From RGIG1995 sp045587445 (GTDB lineage Bacteria; Bacillota; Clostridia; Oscillospirales; CAG-272), in NCBI GenBank assembly GCA_045587445.1, contig JAZNCH010000065.1, positions 1 to 64,000 on the forward strand: a stretch of DNA of 64,000 nucleotides, read 5' to 3'. A program made the position numbers and the translations under genes. The notes beneath the pieces were generated by a model. That model had not been told where the DNA came from and did no database searches. It was given only the letters and a program-made list of their open reading frames with translations. This document shows, in pieces, positions 50,508-60,712 of the stretch; within the stretch, counting starts at the first letter, position 1, and each line of letters starts with the position of its first letter.

Positions 50508-51518
50508 TTGAAACACGTAAACATACCGGTATTTATACCGCATTTAGGTTGCCCGAATGACTGTGTTTTCTGTAATCAGAAACGCATTTCGGGCACATCT
50601 TCTTTTAATAAAAATGACGTTGATAATATTATAAAAAACGCACTGTCAACCGTTGATACAGAAACTCACGAAACCGAGATAGCATTCTTCGGCGGAAGCT
50701 TTACAGGCATTGACAGAGAGGATATGATATACTTACTCGAAGTCGCTTATAAGTATATCAAAATGGGACTGGTATCTTCCATAAGACTGTCAACCCGCCC
50801 CGATTATATCGACGACGAAATTCTAAGTATTTTGCAGTCGTATAAAGTCAAAAATATTGAACTCGGTCTTCAGTCAATGGACGAGAAAGTTTTAAAGCTT
50901 ACCAAGCGCGGACACACATCGGAACAGGCTATAAACGCTTGTAAACTGATAAAAAAATACGGCTTCAATTTGATAGGTCAGATGATGATAGGTCTCCCCG
51001 GTTCAAGCCTTGAAAAAGAAATACATACTGCTGAAATAATAGCAAATTTATGCGACGGAGCAAGAGTTTACCCTACCGTTGTTTTAAGGGAAACCGAGCT
51101 TTGCAATATGGCAAAGCAAGGCGTATATACACCGCTTAAACTTGAAGACACGATTGAAAGAACAGGCGAAGTTTTGCTTGTGTTTGACAAGGCGGAAAAG
51201 ACTGTTATAAGAATAGGTCTTCAATCGGGCGACGAATTATATGACCCCGACGTTGTATACGGCGGAGACTATCACCCCGCCATAGGTGAATTAGCCGAAA
51301 ATTACGTATACTACAAAAAGATATGCGAACAGCTTGAAAACAAGCAAATTAACGGAAAAGACCTTGTAGTTTACTGTGCAAAAGGCTGTACCTCCAAGGT
51401 CGTCGGTCAGAAAAAAATAAACAAAATAAAGTTAACAAAAAATTATAATATAAAATCTCTGAAAATTGTTGAAAAAATCGATTTAAAGGGGTATAATGTT
51501 ATATTAGACATATTATGA
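50508..51518 (+). CDS. Radical SAM protein, Elp3/HemN-like
   Basis: 336 residues. The 4Fe-4S cluster motif is CPNDCVFC at about residues 15-22, in the context IPHLGCPNDCVFCNQKRISG. The GGE-like FFGGSFTGID, LSTRPDYIDDEIL and IELGLQSMDEKVLKLTKRGH blocks match the Elp3-type radical SAM group annotated in Firmicutes next to rnc and smc. No acetyltransferase domain is present, so it is not full Elp3; its substrate is unknown. The start is TTG at 50508, eight bases after CGGAGA; the longer frame lies in the repeat region. Confidence 0.87.
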   Translation: MKHVNIPVFIPHLGCPNDCVFCNQKRISGTSSFNKNDVDNIIKNALSTVDTETHETEIAFFGGSFTGIDREDMIYLLEVAYKYIKMGLVSSIRLSTRPDYIDDEILSILQSYKVKNIELGLQSMDEKVLKLTKRGHTSEQAINACKLIKKYGFNLIGQMMIGLPGSSLEKEIHTAEIIANLCDGARVYPTVVLRETELCNMAKQGVYTPLKLEDTIERTGEVLLVFDKAEKTVIRIGLQSGDELYDPDVVYGGDYHPAIGELAENYVYYKKICEQLENKQINGKDLVVYCAKGCTSKVVGQKKINKIKLTKNYNIKSLKIVEKIDLKGYNVILDIL

Positions 51519-51570
51519 TTATTTTAAGATAATTTAGAAAAAAATACCGAAAGGGGGCTAAAATGCGAAA

Positions 51571-54500
51571 ATGCGATTAAAATCACTTGAATTACACGGT
51601 TTCAAGTCTTTTCCGGACAAAACGACGATAAACTTCGATGACGGTATGACTGTCATAGTAGGCCCTAACGGAAGCGGTAAATCAAACATATCGGACGCTA
51701 TGCGTTGGGTTCTCGGCGAACTTTCAAGCAAAAACATACGCGGAACCAAAATGGAAGACGTTATATTCGGCGGTTCGGCTTCGCGCAGTCCCATGGGCTA
51801 TGCTGAGGTTTCTCTGCTCATAGACAATACAGGCGACGGGAACAGAATCGATATTGATTATGACGAAGTTGAAGTTACGAGACGATACTACCGTTCGGGC
51901 GAAAGTGAATATATGATAAACCGCCGTCCCGCCAGACTCAAAGACATTCACGAAATGTTTATGAACACCGGTGTAGGCAAGACGGGATATTCCATAGTCA
52001 GCCAGGGTAAAGCGGCTGAAATAATATCGCAAAAGAGCGATGAAAGAAGAAACATTTTTGAAGAGGCTGCCGGTATTTCAAAATACCGTTACAAGAAGAA
52101 CGAGGCAGAGCGTAAGCTTGCTTCGACAAACGATAACTTAGTACGTCTCAACGATATTAAATACGAGCTTGAGGGCAGAATAGGCCCTCTTGAAAAAGAG
52201 GCGGAAAAAGCAAAGAGGTATCTTGAATTTTACGACAAAAAGAAGAGTGCTGATATTTCCCTTTGGCTTTACGATACGAAAGAGTTAAGAGAAAAACTTA
52301 ACAAGGCAGAAAATGATTACGTGCTTTCGGGCAAGGAGCTCGAAATTGCCGACGAGACGATACAGTCATTGGAAAACCAAGACGAAAGACTCTTCCTTGC
52401 TTCTCAGGAGAACAAGATAAAGACCGAAAAGAACTCAAATGAGCTTCAGGTTGCAAACGATAAGAGATACAGCCTTGAAGGTAATTTAAAGGTTCTTAAG
52501 AACGATATTGAACATATCGGTCAGTTAAAATTACAGGCAGAAAACGAGCTTACTCTCCGCACGGAAGAAAAGAACAAGACCGAAAAATCTTTAGAAGAAG
52601 CAAGACTCAAGTTAGAAGAATTGAAAAAGGCACTTGCACTTTCAGAAGAAGAAAGAACGTCTGCCGATGAAATGCTTGAAAAGGGTTTACTTGAGTTGGT
52701 TGAGCTTGAAAACAAGCTTGAACAGGCAGAAGCTATAATCAAACTCAAAGAAGATGAGGTAGTAAACAAGCAAATCGAGCTTTCTTCCCTTTCGGGTTCA
52801 AGGAAGAGCGAAGACGAAAGATGCGAAGCTCTGAAAAATGAAATAGCAGAACTGAAAGAAGCTATGGCACTTCTTGAAGACAGAGCAAACAAGGCCGAAA
52901 AGACGGTTTTGGGATATAAGCAAAAAGCCGACGAAGCAAAGAACTCTGCTGACGAAGCAGAAAATGCTATCCAAACACTTGAAGCGAAGACAAAAGAGCT
53001 GAACGACAAGCTCAATTCTTTGTATATCGATATGGCATCAAAGAAGCAGAGAGCTGAAGCTTTGACACGTATGGAAGAGCATTTTGAAGGATATGCAAAC
53101 AGCGTTCGCTTCGTTATGAATGAAAGCACTAAGGGTACGCTCGGTGGAATATACGGTCCCGTATCGAAGCTTATAAACGTTAACAGAAAATATACCGTTG
53201 CAATAGAAACGGCATTAGGAGGCAACTTGCAGAATATAGTTGTAAAGGACGAAGATTCTGCAAAGAAGGCTATAGCACTTCTCAAAGAAAGAAATGCGGG
53301 CAGAGCTACGTTCTATCCGTTAACTTCAATTCAGGTACAGAAGCTGAATGTTGACATCAAGACTTTGTCCGGCTTAAAAGGCTATATTGGAGTTGCAAGC
53401 GAGCTTACAGAGTGTGATGAAAAGTTCCGTATTGTAAGCGAATTCTTGCTCGGCAGAACGATTGTTTTCGACGCCATTGACAATGCAAGTGTTGCCGCAA
53501 AGCAGTTAAATTACAAAGTAAGACTTGTAACGCTTGACGGTCAGCTTATAAATGCCGGCGGTTCATATACGGGTGGTTCTTCAAAGAAGGACAGCGGTAT
53601 GCTTACCCGTGTTTCCGAAATTGAAAAGCTAAAGAAAGAGTGTGAAAAGCTTTCCAAAGACGCAGAAGCAGTTAACGCAGAAACAGAAAACATCAACAAG
53701 GAAAAGGAAACGCTTATAAAGAAACGCGATTCCCACCTTGGAAACTCTTCTTTGCTCAATTCACTTCTTAATGCGGAAAATACACAATACGAGGTATTGA
53801 AATCACAGCTTTCGGCTGATGAAAAGAACTTGTCTGAATTGTGTTCTGAACTTGACAGACTTGAAAGAGCCGATGATTTTTACCGCGAGAAGAAGCAGAA
53901 AATAGATGAAGAATTAAATGAAATCAATGCCCTTATCGAAGCCGGAAAAATTACACAAAACGGCATAAAGAACGATATTGCGGCAAAGAATACAGAAATT
54001 GAAGAATTGCGTGAAAGAAACAGCAACTCGGTTATCCGTCTTACAGAAGACAGAAAAGATATGGAAAACCTGCAAAAGAACGTTGAATCGACCGAAGCGT
54101 TGCTTTTATCCCTTACTGAACGCATATTATTAGGCAACAGTGAGCTTGAAGCTTTGGGAAACAAGAAGGCTCTTGCAGAAACAAAGATTACAACGACCGA
54201 AGAAGCTCTTTCGGAAGTTCTTAATACTATAGCTGTACTTGAAAAAGAAAAGGGCGATTATACCGAAAAGAACGACGAGTACGAAAAGAAGATTAACGAC
54301 CTTCGCGTAAAGATTAAAGAAAAGACAAACGACAGAGAGCTTGTATTCAGAGCATATACAAAACTCGAAGGACTTTGTCAGCAGTTAAAGAATGACCTCG
54401 ACAAATCGAGCGAACGTATCTGGGAGGAATATGAGCTGACTTATTCCGCAGCAGCAGAACTTCAGCTTCCCGAGGTTACAAACGAAAACAGAAGCGAACT

Positions 54501-55167
54501 GTCAAAACAACTTGCCGAATACAAGGGTAAACTTAAAGGTCTCGGACACGTTAACGTCAGTGCTATTGACGAGTATAAAGAAGTAAAAGAAAGATACGAC
54601 TTTATGCACACGCAGATAACCGACCTTGAAGAAGCAGAAAAACAACTATCCGATATTATAGTTAAGCTTGAAGCGGAAATGCGAGACAAGTTCTCTCAGA
54701 CAATGAAAGACGTTAATATGCACTTCAAGACGGTATTCCGCGAACTGTTCGGCGGCGGTACGGCAGAGCTTATACTTACCAATCCCGACGACGTGTTGAC
54801 CAGTGGTATTGACATCAACGTAGCTCCTCCCGGAAAGATAATCAAGAATCTTGTTTCCCTCTCCGGTGGTGAACAAGCCTTCGTTGCTATTGCCCTCTTC
54901 TTCGCAATACTCAAGGTTAACCCCACACCGTTCTGTATTTTCGACGAAATTGAGTCGGCTCTCGACGAAGTTAACGTTGTAAGATTTGCAGAATACGCAA
55001 GAAAATATTCAGACGCGACACAGTTTATTATGATTACCCACAGAAGAGGTACAATGGAATCGGCAGATACACTCTACGGCGTAACCATGTACGAAAAGGG
55101 TATTTCAAAGGTACTTGCAGTTAACGTACGCGATATTGAAGATAAACTCGGCGTTAAGCTTGAATAG
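51571..55167 (+). CDS. smc: Chromosome segregation ATPase SMC
   Basis: 1198 residues. Condensin subunit that loops and organises DNA with ScpA and ScpB. Walker A GPNGSGKSN begins at residue 31. Long coiled coils flank a hinge at about 515-640 (GTLGGIYGPVSKLINVN, and GGSYTGGSSKKDSG just after). The C-terminal head has the signature LSGGEQAFVAIALFFAIL (from residue 1097) and Walker B FCIFDEIESALDEVN. The ATG at 51571 is used, though its GGGGG site is about 14 bases away. scpA and scpB are not in this window; ftsY follows by 34 bases. Confidence 0.98.
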   Translation: MRLKSLELHGFKSFPDKTTINFDDGMTVIVGPNGSGKSNISDAMRWVLGELSSKNIRGTKMEDVIFGGSASRSPMGYAEVSLLIDNTGDGNRIDIDYDEVEVTRRYYRSGESEYMINRRPARLKDIHEMFMNTGVGKTGYSIVSQGKAAEIISQKSDERRNIFEEAAGISKYRYKKNEAERKLASTNDNLVRLNDIKYELEGRIGPLEKEAEKAKRYLEFYDKKKSADISLWLYDTKELREKLNKAENDYVLSGKELEIADETIQSLENQDERLFLASQENKIKTEKNSNELQVANDKRYSLEGNLKVLKNDIEHIGQLKLQAENELTLRTEEKNKTEKSLEEARLKLEELKKALALSEEERTSADEMLEKGLLELVELENKLEQAEAIIKLKEDEVVNKQIELSSLSGSRKSEDERCEALKNEIAELKEAMALLEDRANKAEKTVLGYKQKADEAKNSADEAENAIQTLEAKTKELNDKLNSLYIDMASKKQRAEALTRMEEHFEGYANSVRFVMNESTKGTLGGIYGPVSKLINVNRKYTVAIETALGGNLQNIVVKDEDSAKKAIALLKERNAGRATFYPLTSIQVQKLNVDIKTLSGLKGYIGVASELTECDEKFRIVSEFLLGRTIVFDAIDNASVAAKQLNYKVRLVTLDGQLINAGGSYTGGSSKKDSGMLTRVSEIEKLKKECEKLSKDAEAVNAETENINKEKETLIKKRDSHLGNSSLLNSLLNAENTQYEVLKSQLSADEKNLSELCSELDRLERADDFYREKKQKIDEELNEINALIEAGKITQNGIKNDIAAKNTEIEELRERNSNSVIRLTEDRKDMENLQKNVESTEALLLSLTERILLGNSELEALGNKKALAETKITTTEEALSEVLNTIAVLEKEKGDYTEKNDEYEKKINDLRVKIKEKTNDRELVFRAYTKLEGLCQQLKNDLDKSSERIWEEYELTYSAAAELQLPEVTNENRSELSKQLAEYKGKLKGLGHVNVSAIDEYKEVKERYDFMHTQITDLEEAEKQLSDIIVKLEAEMRDKFSQTMKDVNMHFKTVFRELFGGGTAELILTNPDDVLTSGIDINVAPPGKIIKNLVSLSGGEQAFVAIALFFAILKVNPTPFCIFDEIESALDEVNVVRFAEYARKYSDATQFIMITHRRGTMESADTLYGVTMYEKGISKVLAVNVRDIEDKLGVKLE

Positions 55168-55201
55168 TACATATTTTTGATATTCAGAAAGGTTTTAGTA
55201 T

Positions 55202-56107
55202 ATGTCATTTTTCGAAAAACTGAAAAACGGTCTTGAAAAGACAAAATCATCAATATTCGGACAGGTAAATAATCTTTTTAAGGCGTTTGTAAAGGTTGAT
55301 GAAGACCTGCTTGAAGAGCTTGAAGAACTGCTTATTGCGGCTGACGTAGGTTTTGAATCTACCGAAGAGATTATTGAAAAGCTTCGCGAAAGAATAAAAG
55401 ATGAACGTCTTTCAGATACCGAAGAAACTAAAGAAGCCTTGATTGAAATATTAAAGGGTATGATAGGAGACGGCGAACAGCTTAATCTGTCTACCACCCC
55501 TGCCGTTATCCTTGTTATAGGTGTAAACGGAGTCGGAAAGACGACGTCAATTGCAAAGATAGCGCACCACCTTATATCTTCGGGAAAAAAGGTAGTACTT
55601 GCGGCGGGAGATACGTTCCGTGCGGCAGCCATAGACCAGCTTCAGATATGGGCTGACAGAGCAGGTGCCGACTTGATAAAGAACACCGAAGGCTCTGACC
55701 CTGCGGCTGTTGTGTTTGACGCGGTTTCTGCTGCAAAGAGCAGAAAGGCAGACGTTCTTATAATCGATACGGCAGGCAGACTTCACAACAAGAAGAACCT
55801 TATGGACGAACTTGCGAAGATAAACCGCGTAATCGGAAGAGAGTTACCCGAAGCATCAAGAGAAACGTTGCTTGTTCTTGATTCGACGACAGGTCAAAAT
55901 GCGGTAAGACAAGCAAAGGAATTCAAGAATGCTGCAGATATTACGGGGCTTGTTTTGACCAAGCTTGACGGAACCGCAAAGGGCGGTATAGTATTCTCCA
56001 TAAAAAATGAGCTTGATATTCCCGTAAAGTATATCGGAGTAGGCGAAAAGATAGACGATTTACAGCCCTTCTCCGCAGACGATTTTGTAAAGGCATTGTT
56101 TGAATAA
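55202..56107 (+). CDS. ftsY: Signal recognition particle receptor FtsY
   Basis: 301 residues, the short form lacking the acidic A domain. GTPase that docks SRP-ribosome complexes at the membrane. N domain (to about 90) then G domain: GVNGVGKTTSIAKIAH (G1), GDTFRAAAIDQL, LIIDTAGRLHNKKNLMDEL (G3) and TKLDGTAKGGIVFSI (G4). The C-terminus DLQPFSADDFVKALF is standard. The smc-ftsY order is conserved in Firmicutes. AAAGG lies upstream of the ATG. Confidence 0.97.
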   Translation: MSFFEKLKNGLEKTKSSIFGQVNNLFKAFVKVDEDLLEELEELLIAADVGFESTEEIIEKLRERIKDERLSDTEETKEALIEILKGMIGDGEQLNLSTTPAVILVIGVNGVGKTTSIAKIAHHLISSGKKVVLAAGDTFRAAAIDQLQIWADRAGADLIKNTEGSDPAAVVFDAVSAAKSRKADVLIIDTAGRLHNKKNLMDELAKINRVIGRELPEASRETLLVLDSTTGQNAVRQAKEFKNAADITGLVLTKLDGTAKGGIVFSIKNELDIPVKYIGVGEKIDDLQPFSADDFVKALFE

Positions 56108-56118
56108 AGGGTGTTATT

Positions 56119-56730
56119 ATGGAAATAGTTTTAGCCTCAAGGAATAAGAAAAAAATAGCAGAACTGCAAACTATGATGTCAAAAATAAACGGAGTGTCGG
56201 TAAACATACTTTCGCTTGACGATATAGGAGTTTTTGACGACATAGAAGAAAACGGAGAAACTTTTGAAGATAATGCAAGAATAAAAGCATCGGTAGGTGC
56301 AAAGTTAGGATATATAACAATCGCCGACGACTCCGGGCTTTGTGTTGATGCACTGAACGGTGCCCCCGGTGTTCACTCTGCAAGATTTTCGGGTGGCGGC
56401 GACGAAGAGAATAACAATCTTTTGCAGGAAAAGCTAAAAGGTCTTCCCAAAGAAAAAAGAACAGCACAGTTCGTTTCAAACGTTGTATGTATATTTCCTA
56501 AACAAAACTATGAGATAAAGACATGCGGTGAAGTAAAAGGATATATTACAGAAAAAGCTGCCGGAACAAACGGCTTCGGTTATGACCCCTACTTTTTCTA
56601 TGAACCTTTCGGTAAAACATTTGCCGAGCTTTCAGCCGAAGAAAAAAACTCAATCAGCCACAGAGGAATGGCAATGGAAGCTTTTGCTGTTGAATTTGAG
56701 AAAAAAGCAAAAGAATTTAATTTAAAATAA
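56119..56730 (+). CDS. rdgB: XTP/dITP diphosphatase (RdgB/HAM1)
   Basis: 203 residues. Hydrolyses non-canonical purine triphosphates (dITP, XTP) to monophosphates, which keeps them out of DNA. VLASRNKKKIAELQTMM at the N-terminus, IADDSGLCVDALNGAPGVHS and GTNGFGYDPYFFYEPFGKTF are signatures. It starts 11 bases after ftsY. Confidence 0.95.
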   Translation: MEIVLASRNKKKIAELQTMMSKINGVSVNILSLDDIGVFDDIEENGETFEDNARIKASVGAKLGYITIADDSGLCVDALNGAPGVHSARFSGGGDEENNNLLQEKLKGLPKEKRTAQFVSNVVCIFPKQNYEIKTCGEVKGYITEKAAGTNGFGYDPYFFYEPFGKTFAELSAEEKNSISHRGMAMEAFAVEFEKKAKEFNLK

Positions 56731-56744
56731 AAAGGAACAAAGTA

Positions 56745-57035
56745 ATGCTTACATCAAAACAGAGAGCCTATCTGCGCTCACTCGCAGTTCATTTAGATAC
56801 GATATTTCAAATAGGCAAGGGCGGTATAAACGAGAATATGACCGAACAAATATCAAACGCGCTTGAAGCAAGAGAATTAATAAAGCTTCGTGTGCTTGAC
56901 AATTCGGGATATACCTCAAGAGAGGCTGCCGAAGAAATTGCAGAAATTGTGTCTGCCGAAGTTATACAAACGGTAGGAACACGCTTCGTACTTTACCGCG
57001 AATCAAAGAAAAACAAAAAAATAGAGCTTATTTAA
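56745..57035 (+). CDS. yhbY: CRM-domain RNA-binding protein YhbY
   Basis: 96 residues. YhbY-type KH-like fold thought to act in 50S ribosome assembly. LTSKQRAYLRSLAVHLDTIF and QIGKGGINENMTEQISNALE, with the conserved GKGG-like loop, are characteristic. It lies between rdgB and nadD, a conserved Firmicutes order, with AAAGGA upstream. Confidence 0.94.
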   Translation: MLTSKQRAYLRSLAVHLDTIFQIGKGGINENMTEQISNALEARELIKLRVLDNSGYTSREAAEEIAEIVSAEVIQTVGTRFVLYRESKKNKKIELI

Positions 57036-57039
57036 GACT

Positions 57040-57672
57040 ATGAATGACGTAAAAATAGGTATATACGGAGGCACTTTCGACCCCGTACATCTGGGACATA
57101 TACGCTCGGCTTATGCATTTTTGACAGCTTGCGACCTCGACAGACTGTTTATAATGCCAAACTTCCTCCCCCCGCACAAGATGCTGTGCTCGGGCGACGA
57201 CCCTCAGATGAGGTTACAGATGCTGAAGATAGCATTCAGCCCACTTCCCTTTTATAATGACAAGATAATTGTATCCGATTTTGAAGTGCGTAACCAAGAG
57301 GTAAGCTATACCTACAAAACTTTAGAACATTTCAGTTTTATATCAAAAGACTTAACTCTGCTTTGCGGAACAGACAATTTTCTCAACCTTGAATATTGGA
57401 GAAATGCCGAAAGAATATTCGAACTTGCGAAAATCGCGCATATAGTAAGACCGGGTACTTATGATGAATCGGAAGAAATACTTGAAACCAAACAAAGATT
57501 CAAAAAAAAGTACGGTGCGAGAATTATTGACGTGCCTATGGCACCGATAGAACTTTCTTCGACAGAAATAAGAGAAAAGATAAAGCGCGGAGAAAACACC
57601 TTTTATCTTCTCCCCCCCGACGTAAGAACTTTTATAGACAAATACGATTTATACGGTGAACACAATGTTTAA
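57040..57672 (+). CDS. nadD: Nicotinate-nucleotide adenylyltransferase
   Basis: 210 residues. Adenylates nicotinate mononucleotide to deamido-NAD. GIYGGTFDPVHLGHIRSAY is the nucleotidyltransferase start with the (H/T)xGH motif; FLPPHK is the second substrate block; SSTEIREKIKRGE matches the ISSTxxR motif. It overlaps yqeK by eight bases. Confidence 0.96.
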   Translation: MNDVKIGIYGGTFDPVHLGHIRSAYAFLTACDLDRLFIMPNFLPPHKMLCSGDDPQMRLQMLKIAFSPLPFYNDKIIVSDFEVRNQEVSYTYKTLEHFSFISKDLTLLCGTDNFLNLEYWRNAERIFELAKIAHIVRPGTYDESEEILETKQRFKKKYGARIIDVPMAPIELSSTEIREKIKRGENTFYLLPPDVRTFIDKYDLYGEHNV

Positions 57673-58258
57673 TCTTGAAAAAGAAATACGCTCACTTATG
57701 TCGGACTACAGATATAACCACACTTTATCTGTAGTAAACGAATGCAAGAATTTAGCAAAGCTTTTTGATATTGACGAAGAAAAACTTATTATTGCGGCAT
57801 ATCTGCACGATATAACAAAGGAAATATCAATAGACAGCCAATTATCGCTTTGTGAGAAAATGGGAATTGAAGTTGACAAAGACACGTTAAATTCTCCCAA
57901 AACGCTTCATTCATTTACCGCCCCCGCTTTGATTATGAGAGATTTTCCTCAATATGCGGACAAAGAAATATTGTCTGCGGTAAAATATCACACAACCGGC
58001 AGAGCGAATATGACGCTAATTGAAAAGCTTTTATATCTTGCCGATTATATTGAACCAACAAGAACTTTTGACGATTGTAAAGAATTACGCAAATATTTTT
58101 ATACCAACACCTGCGATATACAAAAGAAACTTAACTATACAATATTTTTATCTTTAAAATACACTATATCGGACCTGTTGGAAAAGGGTGAATATATTCA
58201 CCCAAAAACAATCGAATGCTATAATGCACTCGTAACAGAGAACAGGAGATTGAAATGA
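57665..58258 (+). CDS. yqeK: HD-domain hydrolase YqeK
   Basis: 197 residues. HD superfamily; family members have been described as symmetrical Ap4A hydrolases. Metal ligands are visible in YRYNHTLSVVNECKNLA (His), AAYLHDITKEIS (His-Asp) and the later KYHTTGRANM and DYIEPTRTFDD. The ATG at 57665 is preferred to a GTG at 57656. It overlaps nadD and the following LCP gene, so the three are coupled. Confidence 0.92.
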   Translation: MFNLEKEIRSLMSDYRYNHTLSVVNECKNLAKLFDIDEEKLIIAAYLHDITKEISIDSQLSLCEKMGIEVDKDTLNSPKTLHSFTAPALIMRDFPQYADKEILSAVKYHTTGRANMTLIEKLLYLADYIEPTRTFDDCKELRKYFYTNTCDIQKKLNYTIFLSLKYTISDLLEKGEYIHPKTIECYNALVTENRRLK

Positions 58259-59490
58259 ACAACCAATCCGAGAAAAAATTGGATATTTCGCCCTTGAAAA
58301 GTTCAAATAAAAAAAGAATATACAAAAGAATAGGGTTGATTATTCTCGCAATAATCCTAATAGCACTCGTGTCGGTGGCATCGGTTATTGCATATACCTA
58401 TTTTTTTCACGAACCCGATACAGGAGTTAATGAGCCTCCCCCATTTTCTACAGGAGTATTAAATGTAACGACGCCCCCCGAGACTTTAGAAAATGAGTCT
58501 TCGGATGAAACTCTCCTCGCCGAGACCGTACCGGAGACGACTCCCGATAAATTACCGAGAAGCAAACAAAAGATATATAATTTTTTATTTGTAGGACAAG
58601 ACAGAGTTGCATTAAACACCGACGTTATAATGCTTATCAGCTTCAACACGACCACAAATAAGATAAACATAATCCAAATGCCCCGCGATACTTACATACG
58701 CACAAAAGTATATTCGGGCAAACTTAACGGTCTATATGCGCAATACTACTTAACAAACGGCAGAAACACCACAGAAGCACTGCGAAGTATGGCAAACACC
58801 TTGGAGCAAAGCCTTTGCATAAAGATACACAATGTAGGCCATGTAAACCTTAACGGTGTTGTTGCCATAGTTGATGCAATAGGCGGTGTTGACGTAAATG
58901 TACCTGTAGCATACTCCTACTATGATGAAGCGACCAAACAGAGCGGAACCGTCCCCGCAGGGCTTCAGCATTTAAACGGTATGAAAGCAGAAGGTTTCAT
59001 AAGAATGCGTTCAAAGTACCTCCAAGCAGATATAGGCAGAATAGATGCACAAAAGATATTTGTCAGCGCGTTTATAAAGAAATTAAAATCAAATCTTAGC
59101 GTATCCACTATAACCAGTTTCGTTGACACAGCCTTCAAATATATAAAAACCGACGTAAGCTTGGCAGACGCCGTGTTTTACGGAAAACAGCTCCTTGAGG
59201 TCGACTTGGAAAAGATAAATATGATGTCAATGGTTGGCAGGGGCGCAAGCGGCTCCGGGCTTTCATACTGGATAATGGTCAGAAAGAATATGTGTGAGAT
59301 GATAAACACATACTTCAACATATACGACTTTGATATAACCGATGCAATATTTGACCCCGACCGTATATTTACAAACACTACAAACTACTCACACTTTAAC
59401 AGTATTTATACAAATCAAAGCATTGCTACGACGGATCCGCACAATGCTGATGAAATAAATAAAGATTCAATTTACATTCCACACGTTTAA
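58255..59490 (+). CDS. LytR-CpsA-Psr (LCP) family protein, first of two
   Basis: 411 residues. Membrane-anchored (span at about 24-48), with an extracytoplasmic LCP domain after an acidic Thr/Pro-rich spacer. LCP enzymes transfer glycopolymers such as teichoic acids from lipid carriers to peptidoglycan. FVGQDRVALNTDVIMLISF, QMPRDTYIRTK, VGHVNLNGVVAIVDAIGGVD and ADIGRIDAQKIFVSAF carry the conserved Arg and Asp residues. It overlaps yqeK by four bases and is followed 18 bases later by a paralogue. Confidence 0.93.
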   Translation: MNNQSEKKLDISPLKSSNKKRIYKRIGLIILAIILIALVSVASVIAYTYFFHEPDTGVNEPPPFSTGVLNVTTPPETLENESSDETLLAETVPETTPDKLPRSKQKIYNFLFVGQDRVALNTDVIMLISFNTTTNKINIIQMPRDTYIRTKVYSGKLNGLYAQYYLTNGRNTTEALRSMANTLEQSLCIKIHNVGHVNLNGVVAIVDAIGGVDVNVPVAYSYYDEATKQSGTVPAGLQHLNGMKAEGFIRMRSKYLQADIGRIDAQKIFVSAFIKKLKSNLSVSTITSFVDTAFKYIKTDVSLADAVFYGKQLLEVDLEKINMMSMVGRGASGSGLSYWIMVRKNMCEMINTYFNIYDFDITDAIFDPDRIFTNTTNYSHFNSIYTNQSIATTDPHNADEINKDSIYIPHV

Positions 59491-59508
59491 AGTATAATGG
59501 AGAATGAA

Positions 59509-60696
59509 ATGAGTACTAAAAAAAGAAGAAGTAAGATAGGATTAATAATTCTGTCAATAATACTTATAGCCTTAATTGCAGTTGCCTCGGTAGCTTTATA
59601 CACGGTATATTTCCACAAACCCGATAACGGAAATGACGAAGTAGTTTTTACTACCGACGATCTTGTTAACGGAACAGAAGAACCGACAGAATCGGGCAAC
59701 GGTAACGAAGAAACATTACCTGCCGCCCCCCCCGAAGAAGACAAAGACGAAATGTTTAATTTCCTTATTCTCGGCAGAGACAGAGTTGCATTGAATACAG
59801 ACGTAATTATGTTAATGAATTACAATGTAACTACAAAGAAGCTAACCATAATGCAAATCCCCCGCGACACCTACGTTTTAATTAACAATATCGGCTTCAA
59901 GCTTAACGGTGTATACGGCCATTATTATAACGAAGGCGTTTCCAAGAAAGAAAAAGACCCCGAAGATTACGGCATTAATCAATTGAAGAACTTATTACAG
60001 CAAAAACTGTGCCTCAAGATACACTACTACGCAATGGTAAATCTTAACGGCTTCCGTAACATAGTTGATATTTTAGGCGGAATTGAAATAGACGTTCCCG
60101 CAGATATGTATTACGTTGACAAAGATCAAGGTCTTACCATTAATTTAAAAAAGGGTAGACAAACTTTGAACGGCGAAAAAGCAGAAATGTTTGTCAGATA
60201 CAGATCCGGTTGGGTTCAGGCAGATATAGGCAGAATGGATGCTCAAAAGATATTTATGAGTGCTCTGCTCAAAAAAGTAAAGAGCAGTATGAACGCAACT
60301 ACTATAGTAAAGCTTACAAATGAAGTTTTCAAGAACGTAAAAACCGACGTCGACTTGAGCGACATGGTATATTTCGGCAAGAATCTGCTTGATTTCGATA
60401 TGGCAAATATGACATTTATGAGTGCTCCCGGTTATTCCCCCACCCCCCCCGCCGGCGGTGGTTGGTACTATGTAATAAACCGTCAAGGTGTGTTAGATAT
60501 AATAAATAAACACTTTAATATTTACGATTTTGAAATTACCGACTCAATATTTGACTCAGATAGAATATTTTCAGGCAACAAATATGCAACGTATTTGACA
60601 CCGTTTTATAACGCAGACCCGTCAACCGTTATCGGCGGTAATGAACAATCTGCAGAAGATATAGAGCAGGGCGGAATCCACATTCCGAAAGTATAA
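59509..60696 (+). CDS. LytR-CpsA-Psr (LCP) family protein, second of two
   Basis: 395 residues. Same layout as its neighbour: N-terminal span (about 10-32), short acidic spacer, then the LCP domain with LGRDRVALNTDVIMLMNY, QIPRDTYVLI, YAMVNLNGFRNIVDILGGIE and ADIGRMDAQKIFMSAL. The central sequences differ, notably a Pro/Gly-rich TPPAGGGWYY stretch near residue 310. This looks like an old tandem duplication with divergence. The ATG at 59509 is chosen for its GGAG spacing over the ATG at 59497. Confidence 0.92.
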   Translation: MSTKKRRSKIGLIILSIILIALIAVASVALYTVYFHKPDNGNDEVVFTTDDLVNGTEEPTESGNGNEETLPAAPPEEDKDEMFNFLILGRDRVALNTDVIMLMNYNVTTKKLTIMQIPRDTYVLINNIGFKLNGVYGHYYNEGVSKKEKDPEDYGINQLKNLLQQKLCLKIHYYAMVNLNGFRNIVDILGGIEIDVPADMYYVDKDQGLTINLKKGRQTLNGEKAEMFVRYRSGWVQADIGRMDAQKIFMSALLKKVKSSMNATTIVKLTNEVFKNVKTDVDLSDMVYFGKNLLDFDMANMTFMSAPGYSPTPPAGGGWYYVINRQGVLDIINKHFNIYDFEITDSIFDSDRIFSGNKYATYLTPFYNADPSTVIGGNEQSAEDIEQGGIHIPKV

Positions 60697-60712
60697 AAAA
60701 GAAAGGTTTAAA